NCBI GenBank assembly: GCA_009926195.1
Contig: RFPK01000147.1
Coordinates: 1 to 5,280, forward strand
Origin: Synechococcaceae bacterium WB4_1_0192
Lineage (GTDB): Bacteria; Cyanobacteriota; Cyanobacteriia; PCC-6307; Cyanobiaceae
Length of the DNA: 5,280 nucleotides
Reading direction: 5' to 3'
Shown: positions 1 through 5,280 of the stretch, piece after piece
How the letters are laid out: each line of letters begins with the position of its first letter
Numbering within the stretch: the stretch's first letter is position 1
The notes under the pieces: generated by a model
Seen by the model: the letters and a program-made list of their open reading frames with translations, nothing else
Database searches by the model: none
What the model was told of the DNA's origin: nothing
Position numbers and translations under genes: made by a program

Positions 1-1
1 C

Positions 2-394
2 GCACCGTTCATTGGCCGCCTGGTCGACCGGATGGGGCCCGAACGGATCGTGCTCACGGGCGTTCTGTGTACAGGTGCCGGTGTGCTGCTGATTGGACTG
101 CTGCCGGGGGCGCTACCGGCGCTGGGCGTTGGCCTGATGGTCGTGGACCTTGGCGTGCAGGGAAGCTTCGTCGCCAACCAGGCGCGGATCTACGGGCTCG
201 ACCCGGCCGCTCGCAGTCGGATGAGCAGCCAGCTCTTCCTCACCGCCTATCTGGGAGCAGCAGCCTGCTCGGCCGTGATCTCGGCATTCTGGAACCAGTG
301 GGGATGGCTCGGAACCTGCGCTTTCGCGCTCTTGCTGGTGGGCCTGGCGATGCTCATCGAGCGCGCCACATGGTGGCCCCGCAGCAGCCCATGA
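2..394 (+). CDS. MFS transporter, C-terminal part (5' end outside window)
   Basis: The reading frame is open from base 2 and ends at TGA 392-394, giving about 130 residues of the C-terminal third of a major facilitator superfamily permease. The fragment opens with GRLVDRMGPER, which fits the MFS motif A (GxLxDRxG-like) found in cytoplasmic loops, here probably the one between TM8 and TM9. Hydrophobic segments follow around IVLTGVLCTGAGVLLIGLL, ALGVGLMVVDLGVQGSFVA, FLTAYLGAAACSAVISAF and LGTCAFALLLVGLAMLI, which suits the last four helices of a 12-TM protein. The stretch VANQARIYGLDPAARSRMSS resembles the drug-efflux-type (YnfM/DHA1-like) group, so export of a small molecule across the inner membrane is likely; the substrate is unknown. 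It ends in a short polar tail. It converges on the P450 gene with 69 nt between the stop codons. The M at base 32 is internal and not the true start. Confidence 0.85.
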   Translation, partial: APFIGRLVDRMGPERIVLTGVLCTGAGVLLIGLLPGALPALGVGLMVVDLGVQGSFVANQARIYGLDPAARSRMSSQLFLTAYLGAAACSAVISAFWNQWGWLGTCAFALLLVGLAMLIERATWWPRSSP

Positions 395-463
395 ACCCAG
401 GCTTGAGAAGCCGCGGTGCGCCGGCCGCTGGCCTGGCCCCTGCTGCATCCAAAATCGGCAGCC

Positions 464-1759
464 TCAACCCGTCGCCACCACCATCAACCCATCCCGCGGG
501 CTCGGGCTCGGGATCAGCGCCAGGCTGAGGTCCTGATCGGGGAGGAGCTGCAGGCGGCACTGGCGCAGCAGCCCCACCGCCATCAGCCGGATCTCCAGCT
601 CCGCCAGCGCCTTGCCGAGGCACACCCGGTCACCGCCGCCGAAGGGCAGCAGCGTCAGTCCGTTGTCCGGCTCCAGGTGGCGCTGGGGGCGGAAGGCATC
701 GAGATCATCCGTGACACCTCGCGACAGGCGATTGGAAGCCGCCAGCGCCACCTGGATCACCCGTCCCTCGGGCACCAGCACCCCATCGAGCACCAGCTCG
801 CGGCGGGTGCGCCGGAAGAAGCCACCCACCGGTGGGTTGAGGCGCATCACCTCCTGCACCACCGCGTTCAAGCGCGGCATCGGCTCGCCATCGCCTTCGG
901 CCGGCGGCCAGCTCAGCGCCTCGATCTCCTCCTGCAGCCAGGCCAGCTGCTGCGGGTGCTGCAGCAGCGCCGCCATCAGGCAGCTGAGCGAGGAGGCCGT
1001 GGTTTCGTAGCCGGCGAACAGCAGCAGCAGCAACTGCTCCACCAGGTCGTCGTCCGTGAGCGGCAGACCCGCCTCATCCTGGCCGCCGCTGAGCAGATCC
1101 AGCCCACCGGTGGGCCTGTGCTGCGCCCGCTCCAGCACGCCGCGCAGCCGCTCCAGCAACCGCGCACGCGCCTGCAGCGCCCGGGCGAACGGGCTGCCGG
1201 GCAGGGCGATCGGCACGGAGAACAGCGCCCGCGTCCAGATCTCGAAATCGGCGAACAGGGCCTCGCTGTCGTCGCCCTCCAGGCCCAGCACCACCTCGGC
1301 GATCACCGCAAACGCAAAGCGCCGCATCCGCTCCACCAGGGCCACCGGCGTGCTGGCCCCGTTCAGATCGGCCGCCAGCTGATCCACCAGGGCGATGATC
1401 GCCGGCGTGTAGCGCCGCAGCGCCGCCGCCGAGAACAGCTGCCCCACCACCCGCCGCCGGGCCTTGTGATCGGCGCCGTTGCGGTTGGCCAGCGAGCGGC
1501 TGCCCAGCAGCTGGCGCACGCTCTCCGGCCACCAGCCCTCGCTGGCCTCCGGCTGGCTCAGCAGATCCGTGATCGCCCGCTCACCGCGGATGAACACCAG
1601 CGGCTGGCCCAGTAGCTGCGTTTCGAACACATCACCGAACTGCTCAAAGCGGCGCCGGGCAAAATCCGCATCGCGGAAGAAGGCCAGCGCCTCCAGCACG
1701 CCGGTGCGGGCGCCGGTGCTCGGCAGGGGGCGGGGCAGACGCTCAGGCACGGGCTGCAT
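464..1759 (-). CDS. Cytochrome P450, CYP120-like
   Basis: This is a complete 431-residue soluble P450, close to the usual length of bacterial and cyanobacterial CYPs. Family signatures are all present and in order: HxxxR in the C-helix region (H98, R102); the I-helix oxygen-activation motif AGYETT (249-254); the K-helix ExxR as EVMR (E303, R306); the meander-like FRPQRH (356-361); and the heme loop FGGGDRVCLG (373-382) with C380 as the thiolate ligand. The N-terminal part (FFRDADFARRRFEQFG, then LLGQPLVFIRG) looks like CYP120, whose Synechocystis member CYP120A1 hydroxylates retinoids; the substrate here is unknown. There is no N-terminal membrane anchor, so the enzyme should be cytosolic and needs ferredoxin-type electron donors. 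ATG 1759 is the chosen start; an in-frame GTG at 1748 is the alternative. A GGAGG lies about 16 nt upstream of the ATG, rather far for a Shine-Dalgarno. The first codons overlap a relic of the sod 3' end. Confidence 0.95.
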   Translation of the reverse strand: MQPVPERLPRPLPSTGARTGVLEALAFFRDADFARRRFEQFGDVFETQLLGQPLVFIRGERAITDLLSQPEASEGWWPESVRQLLGSRSLANRNGADHKARRRVVGQLFSAAALRRYTPAIIALVDQLAADLNGASTPVALVERMRRFAFAVIAEVVLGLEGDDSEALFADFEIWTRALFSVPIALPGSPFARALQARARLLERLRGVLERAQHRPTGGLDLLSGGQDEAGLPLTDDDLVEQLLLLLFAGYETTASSLSCLMAALLQHPQQLAWLQEEIEALSWPPAEGDGEPMPRLNAVVQEVMRLNPPVGGFFRRTRRELVLDGVLVPEGRVIQVALAASNRLSRGVTDDLDAFRPQRHLEPDNGLTLLPFGGGDRVCLGKALAELEIRLMAVGLLRQCRLQLLPDQDLSLALIPSPSPRDGLMVVATG

Positions 1760-1790
1760 CGGGGCGGATCACGTGCCTCCAGTTCACCAG
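1743..1790 (-). pseudogene. Relic of the superoxide dismutase 3' end (sod tail duplicate)
   Basis: Read on the minus strand, this gives LVNWRHVIRPDAARA followed by TGA. The intact sod at the right of the window ends LVNWKEVNRRFAARA followed by TGA. At the DNA level 1743-1790 aligns without gaps to 4965-5012, with 39 of 48 bases identical, including a perfect 15-mer at the stop end (tcaggcacgggctgc) and 13 perfect bases at the other end. The next codons upstream read RPD (1791-1799), as in intact sod if seven codons (YIKAWWN) are deleted in frame; beyond that no SOD similarity is visible. The relic overlaps the P450 start. Homology to sod is well supported. How it arose (duplication, insertion into the sod 3' end, recombination) is inference. 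Confidence 0.75.
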
Positions 1791-2000
1791 ATCCGGGCGA
1801 TCACATGCGTTGCCATCAGCTTGGCGATCAGCGCTGCACCGGCCTCAGCGGATACCGCCTACGCGGCACTCTCCACCTGCCTGGCCGAGCACGTAACAGC
1901 CGAACAACGAGCATCTCCGACCCAGGGGGTTATCAGCGCATTCAGCCACTTCAGGCACGATCTCGACCAGCAGAAGCTCAAGACGCCCGTGATCCGCTGA
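1773..2000 (+). CDS. Possible tiny exported protein or gene remnant
   Basis: From GTG 1773 this frame gives 75 residues. Residues about 9-26 read AITCVAISLAISAAPASA, which looks like a Sec signal peptide: an arginine before it, a hydrophobic core, and an ASA cleavage site followed by DTAYAALSTCLAEHV. The rest, to TGA 1998-2000, is a short helical-looking stretch with one Cys; I recognise no family. Against it: the only plausible start lies inside the sod-tail relic, there is no clear ribosome site, it begins 13 nt from the divergent P450 start leaving no room for separate promoters, and the mature part would be only 49 residues. It could be a fragment of a longer secreted protein that was truncated. 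No better candidate occupies 1791-2070, so this stretch is otherwise unexplained. Confidence 0.3.
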   Translation: MPPVHQIRAITCVAISLAISAAPASADTAYAALSTCLAEHVTAEQRASPTQGVISAFSHFRHDLDQQKLKTPVIR

Positions 2001-2070
2001 TGGCACCTCGCCCAATGCCGCCAGCACAGGCGGAAAAACAGCCCTTGCAGCTCCCGCGCAGCCGCATCCA

Positions 2071-2655
2071 TCAACGACGCCCCTGCATCACCTTCGCCAA
2101 TGCAGCCCTCAACCCGCCGGTGGGGAGAAGGATGCGCACGGGTTCCTGCTGCTGCGGCCGGTGGAAGGCCACCCAGAGGAACGAATGGCGCTGCAACGCA
2201 GCCAGCAGATCGAGAAACGTGCCGTCGTCATTATCGAGCATCTGCTGAACGCGGGACACGCAGAATCTGGGCTTGCACTCAGTGATGGGAAGCGTGTAGA
2301 GATCACCCGCTGGTTGAAGCGTTGGATCCGCACCTTTTGCCTTGGCATCCACGAAGCCAATGATCACGCCCTTGGCAGCAACGGCATCAGCAGGCAAAAA
2401 GATGGCAATCGACTGAGCCCGCTTGGTAGTCGGCACAACGTCGATAGCGAGGCCGGCCTGTTCAGTGCCGCGCCCACGATTGAAAGGCACCACGATCTGC
2501 AGTACACAACTGGACTTGCCACAGTCCGCCTGCCAGGTCGGCGACGGAATGCCTGCAGCCGGGCTCGCCTGCGCCCCAGGCAGCGCAGCCGGCAGAATCA
2601 TGGCCATCGCCAGGGCTGAAACTGCCGCCAACAGGCGACGTTGACCGATCCGCAT
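2071..2655 (-). CDS. Exported IalB-like (invasion-associated locus B family) protein
   Basis: The product has 194 residues from ATG 2655. The N-terminus MRIGQRRLLAAVSALAMAM, continuing to an AQA site (residues 28-30), is a typical Sec signal peptide, so the mature protein should be periplasmic. The mature part follows the IalB pattern: a W-x-x-DC start (TWQADCGKSSCVLQ), a beta-rich middle with IAIFLPADAVAAKGVIIGFV, a second cysteine pair (ITECKPRFCVS), and an end where LWVAFHRP and VRILLPTGGLRAALAKV match the family's final strand and 'lplsl.GF..Al' segment. Cysteines 45, 50, 127 and 132 could form two disulfides. IalB domains are best known from alphaproteobacteria, and their biochemical role is unclear. 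An in-frame GTG at 2673 would add six residues (VTASDL) before the signal peptide and is less likely. It is transcribed divergently from the Rieske gene at 2841. Confidence 0.65.
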   Translation of the reverse strand: MRIGQRRLLAAVSALAMAMILPAALPGAQASPAAGIPSPTWQADCGKSSCVLQIVVPFNRGRGTEQAGLAIDVVPTTKRAQSIAIFLPADAVAAKGVIIGFVDAKAKGADPTLQPAGDLYTLPITECKPRFCVSRVQQMLDNDDGTFLDLLAALQRHSFLWVAFHRPQQQEPVRILLPTGGLRAALAKVMQGRR

Positions 2656-2731
2656 CAGATCCGAAGCCGTCACTCACCGGCACCCTAATCAGGCTCAGCG
2701 CAACAGACAACAACCCCGCCTTAGATTCAGA

Positions 2732-2760
2732 TTCATACGCTTCGGATCATTCTCCAACAA
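2732..2760 (-). promoter_or_regulatory. Candidate sigma-70-type promoter for the IalB-like gene
   Basis: On the minus strand TTGTTG (2755-2760) is separated by 17 nt from TATGAA (2732-2737), a fair match to -35 and -10 boxes at ideal spacing. It lies in the most AT-rich part of the window, about 77 nt upstream of ATG 2655. A tandem six-base repeat (gattca twice, 2724-2735 on the + strand) overlaps the -10 region and could be a regulator contact, but this is only a visual match. Confidence 0.35.
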
Positions 2761-2798
2761 ATCAATCTTGAACGTCACAAACAACGTGGGAATCTCTG

Positions 2799-2824
2799 CG
2801 CCAGAATCCCAGCACACTCTGGCG
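2799..2824 (+). promoter_or_regulatory. Dyad upstream of the Rieske gene (operator or leader hairpin)
   Basis: CGCCAGA (2799-2805) and TCTGGCG (2818-2824) form a perfect 7-bp inverted repeat with a 12-nt loop. It ends 16 nt before ATG 2841, between any promoter in the divergent region and the start codon. This placement suits a repressor operator or a leader hairpin affecting translation. No T-run follows, so it is not a rho-independent terminator. A TTGAAC at 2768-2773 could be the -35 of a + strand promoter, but no convincing -10 follows. The function is inference. Confidence 0.3.
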
Positions 2825-2840
2825 ACTCAGCCTGGCGCCC

Positions 2841-3992
2841 ATGAACGAGCCCATGCATCGCCGGCGTGATCCAGTCAGCCTCGATCTCAGCCGCCCCTGG
2901 CTGTCGCGACTGCCGCTGGCCTGGCCCGTCCTCAATGCCGTTGAACTGGGGCGAGAGCAGGCCGTGGCCGTGCAGGCCTTTGGCCTGCCCCTGATGCTGC
3001 TGCGCAACGCCGATGGGGTCGCCTCGGCCCACATCGATCGCTGCCCCCATCGCCAGATCTCCTTCTTCAGCGGGCCTGAACCGCCCCGGGTGGTGGCGGA
3101 CACCGTGCGCTGCCCCTTCCACTACCAGGAGTTCAACCAGCAGGGGCGCTGCGTGCGAACCCTCCATGGCGAGAGCGGCAGCGCCGAGGCCCTGGTCAAC
3201 CTGCCGCTGCTGGAGGAGGGGGGCTTCCTCTGGCTGCCGATGAGCGACACCCTGTTCGATCCCCGGGGCCATCTCGCCATGCCGGCAGCGCAGATTGAGG
3301 CGGCGCGGGCCGCCATCCAGCTGCCGCGGGAATTCGAAACGCTCAACGACACGGAGCGCTTCCACTGTCATGCACTCTTTCACTACCGCTATCCGCTTGG
3401 CCCCTGGGGCCTGACGATCACCAGCGGCATCGACCACACCCATGGCTTTCAGGTGCATGGGATCGCCAGGGTGATGCATCGGCTACGCCGCTGGTTCGGC
3501 GCCGAAACCCTCAATGGCATGCACCTCCAACGCGATGATGGGGAGCGATCGGTGCTGGTCACCTATCAGCAATTCAGCGAATCGCTGCGGGCCTACTGGA
3601 AGGTGGGTGGTGCTCCCAACCTCTGGCTCAACAAGCTCGATGATGGCCTGTTCATCGCCGTACTGTTCATCCCCGAAGATGGCAAGGCAACGATGACCCG
3701 TGGCTGCATCTACATCGATCGGCATGTGTGGGGAGCCCTGGAGCTGCAGCCACTGCTGAATCGCCTGCGTGATCTATCGATCCAGAACAGCATTGAAGAC
3801 AGACCCTTCATCGAAAGTCAGGCCCGTTACCTCAACCCCGGCGAGCTGCCGATCGGCAATGCCTCCAGCAACGATGCGCCGGTGTATCACTTCTTCCGCT
3901 ACCTGGAACAGATGACCGGCACACCGATCGACTTTGGCCATGCCAAGGCCTCCATTCACGAGCTTGTGGCCAGAAACTTCTGGAGCAGCTGA
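2841..3992 (+). CDS. Rieske [2Fe-2S] non-heme iron oxygenase (divergent active site)
   Basis: The 383-residue product has an N-terminal Rieske domain and a C-terminal catalytic domain. The 2Fe-2S ligands are C68-x-H70 (DRCPHR) and C91-x2-H94 (CPFHYQEF). The 20 residues between the two ligand pairs slightly exceed the common 15-17 and include a PEPP insert. The mononuclear iron site is D198-x2-H201-x4-H206 (GIDHTHGFQVH), and a late ED..I.E.Q segment (D320, E325, Q327) fits the carboxylate ligand region. The usual ENxxD before the histidines is here TSGID, so the conserved Asn is a Ser. No transmembrane segment is evident. Proteins of this class use ferredoxin-type electrons for mono- or dioxygenation, or other oxidations such as those by chlorophyll-modifying PaO/CAO enzymes; the substrate here is unknown. 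ATG 2841 is chosen; ATG 2853 is possible, and neither has a clear Shine-Dalgarno. The gene's 3' end overlaps the opposing Rieske gene by 37 nt. Confidence 0.9.
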   Translation: MNEPMHRRRDPVSLDLSRPWLSRLPLAWPVLNAVELGREQAVAVQAFGLPLMLLRNADGVASAHIDRCPHRQISFFSGPEPPRVVADTVRCPFHYQEFNQQGRCVRTLHGESGSAEALVNLPLLEEGGFLWLPMSDTLFDPRGHLAMPAAQIEAARAAIQLPREFETLNDTERFHCHALFHYRYPLGPWGLTITSGIDHTHGFQVHGIARVMHRLRRWFGAETLNGMHLQRDDGERSVLVTYQQFSESLRAYWKVGGAPNLWLNKLDDGLFIAVLFIPEDGKATMTRGCIYIDRHVWGALELQPLLNRLRDLSIQNSIEDRPFIESQARYLNPGELPIGNASSNDAPVYHFFRYLEQMTGTPIDFGHAKASIHELVARNFWSS

Positions 3993-4951
3993 CGCATGCG
4001 TGCAATCGGCTGATCCGCCGCAATCAGATGCTCATCAGCCGGGAAGGGATCAGCACCGGCCGGCATCGTCTCAAGAATGCGGCGATCCTGATCGATGAGG
4101 GCACGTTCCAGGGCAATCACGCTGTCAGCGCACACGTCCTCCTCGTGGTCGTTGCGCAGATAGAAGCGCAGGATTGTGCAGCTCTCGGCATCGATCGGCA
4201 CCGCAAACAGAACGATGCACTGACGACGACCATTCGGCCAGCGCAGATCCAGCGTCAGGCCCAGCGGGGCCAGCCAGCGCACGGTCCGCTCCACCCACAG
4301 GCGGGTGCTGTGATCCGCCACGGTGGCCTCCAGCACGGCCGTGCTGCTGAGCTGCAGAGGACTGCTGAACGTCAGTCCGTCGGCGCTGACGCTGATGCCG
4401 CCAGCGATTGGATCCGGGATGGGCGAAAGAGCATCCAACACACCGCCATGCACGAAGTAGTGGTGGAAGTTGTCGAGGCCGTTTTCGATCACCCGGAACG
4501 CCGAGCAGCGCCACTGTTCATGGAAGCCCTCAATGCGGCGGCAGAAGTCAGTGCCCAGCCCGGGTAGCGCCGGGATCGGCAGCCTGGCCTCTGGCGTCAG
4601 GCATACCCACACCAGCCCATGCCGCTCCTCCACCGCATAGGCGCGGGTGTGGAAGCAGTCCGGAATCGGCTGGCCGGGTTGCTGGGGGATCTGCCGACAA
4701 CGGCCCTGTTGATCAAAGGCCCAGCCGTGATACGGGCAACACAGATGCCCCTCGGCGCTGATCCGACCACCTGCCAGGGAGGCGGAACGATGGGAACAGC
4801 GCTGATCCAGGGCACCCGGCTGGCCATCCGGGCCGCGCCATAACACCAGCGCCGTCCCGAGCAGCGCCACGGGCACGGGGTGCGCCGCCAGGCTCCGTGA
4901 CGGCAGCACGGGATGCCAGAACGACTTCAGGCGCTGCAGCATCGCATCCAT
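3956..4951 (-). CDS. Rieske [2Fe-2S] non-heme iron oxygenase (canonical motifs)
   Basis: From ATG 4951 the product is 331 residues; an in-frame GTG at 4972 would give 338 and overlap the sod stop by 8 nt. Numbering from that GTG, the Rieske ligands are C59-x-H61 (RCSHRSASL) and C79-x2-H82 (CCPYHGWAFDQQGRC), 17 residues apart as is typical. The catalytic motif is complete: E163-N164-x2-D167-x2-H170-x4-H175 (ENGLDNFHHYFVH), with a C-terminal DQDRRILE whose D296 is the likely third iron ligand. The N-terminus SFWHPVLPSRSL, followed by PVPVALLGTALVLWRGPDG, resembles cyanobacterial pheophorbide/chlorophyll-type and other oxygenase components that receive electrons from ferredoxin. No membrane helix is evident; the substrate is unknown. 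ATG 4951 is 13 nt downstream of the sod stop on the same strand, so the two are probably co-transcribed and perhaps translationally coupled. No strong Shine-Dalgarno distinguishes the possible starts (4972, 4951, 4942). Confidence 0.93.
   Translation of the reverse strand: MDAMLQRLKSFWHPVLPSRSLAAHPVPVALLGTALVLWRGPDGQPGALDQRCSHRSASLAGGRISAEGHLCCPYHGWAFDQQGRCRQIPQQPGQPIPDCFHTRAYAVEERHGLVWVCLTPEARLPIPALPGLGTDFCRRIEGFHEQWRCSAFRVIENGLDNFHHYFVHGGVLDALSPIPDPIAGGISVSADGLTFSSPLQLSSTAVLEATVADHSTRLWVERTVRWLAPLGLTLDLRWPNGRRQCIVLFAVPIDAESCTILRFYLRNDHEEDVCADSVIALERALIDQDRRILETMPAGADPFPADEHLIAADQPIARMRQLLQKFLATSS
3970..4001. other. Small palindromes at the tail-to-tail gene overlap
   Basis: Two short perfect palindromic elements lie where the convergent Rieske genes meet: CCAGAA-AC-TTCTGG (3970-3983), which in RNA could form CCAGA/TCTGG with a 4-nt loop, and ACGCATGCGT (3992-4001), beginning at the last base of the + gene's stop codon. 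As both genes end here, a bidirectional transcription stop would be useful, but neither element is followed by a T-run, so any terminator role is uncertain. Confidence 0.2.
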
Positions 4952-4964
4952 CACACCGCCGCCA

Positions 4965-5279
<315 letters not shown>

Positions 5280-5280
5280 C

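Noticed and set aside
400..412. Hairpin GGCTT-GAG-AAGCC between the convergent MFS and P450 genes as a terminator
   Set aside because: The stem is only 5 bp and no T-run follows on either strand.
1020..1034. Run of CAG triplets suggesting a microsatellite
   Set aside because: On the minus strand it simply encodes the LLLLL stretch preceding the P450 I-helix motif; it is short and inside conserved coding sequence.
416..1615. Long + strand open frame of 399 codons rich in Gln, His and Arg
   Set aside because: It lies antisense to the P450, whose motifs are unambiguous. The composition (QQQQQ, HH, RR runs) is that of a GC-rich shadow frame.
1845..2074. Two overlapping minus-strand frames (60 and 71 codons) with some helix-like or microcompartment-like segments such as AKLMATHVIAR further downstream
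   Set aside because: The similarity to the end of BMC shell proteins is short, needs frame changes and passes through stop codons; the + strand signal peptide explains the same DNA better.
2775..3479. Minus-strand open frame of 234 codons opposite the first Rieske gene
   Set aside because: It is antisense to a gene with clear Rieske and iron-binding motifs, and its translation shows no coherent domain.
4028..4567. Plus-strand frame of 179 codons opposite the second Rieske gene
   Set aside because: Shadow frame of the canonical Rieske oxygenase; no domain features of its own.

Overview
The window is GC-rich, densely packed bacterial DNA. A CYP120-like cytochrome P450, two Rieske oxygenases and a superoxide dismutase fit a cyanobacterium of the Synechococcus/Cyanobium type. 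This is an inference from protein style and composition; no rRNA or marker gene is present, and no copy of the cyanobacterial HIP1 octamer (GCGATCGC) was seen.

Layout from left to right. (1) The 3' end of a major facilitator superfamily exporter (+, 2-394). (2) Converging on it, a complete cytochrome P450 (-, 464-1759). (3) Immediately upstream of the P450, a 48-nt relic of the 3' end of a superoxide dismutase gene (-, 1743-1790). (4) A poorly explained ~280-nt stretch that may encode a tiny exported protein (+, 1773-2000). (5) An exported IalB-like protein (-, 2071-2655) with a plausible promoter. (6) A ~165-nt divergent intergenic region. (7) A Rieske non-heme iron oxygenase (+, 2841-3992). 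(8) A second, distantly related Rieske oxygenase (-, 3956-4951), overlapping the first tail-to-tail by 37 nt. (9) Directly upstream of it, the C-terminal part of a Mn-type superoxide dismutase (-, from 4965 to the window edge).

How the genes may work together: the second Rieske gene follows the dismutase so closely that co-transcription is likely. P450 and Rieske oxygenases both activate O2 using electrons from partner proteins, and a dismutase removes superoxide leaked by such chemistry. A shared oxidative pathway is possible, but the sequence does not identify a substrate, and no ferredoxin or reductase gene is in the window.

Two structural observations stand out. First, the 3' end of the dismutase gene exists twice in the same orientation (1743-1790 and 4965-5012, 39 of 48 bases identical), bracketing the IalB-like gene and both Rieske genes; this resembles an old insertion or duplication at the 3' end of sod. 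Second, the last 59 bases of the window (5222-5280) are a perfect inverted copy of 4988-5046 inside sod. The real sod sequence therefore probably breaks at about 5222, through an amplification or assembly chimera or a genuine foldback rearrangement.
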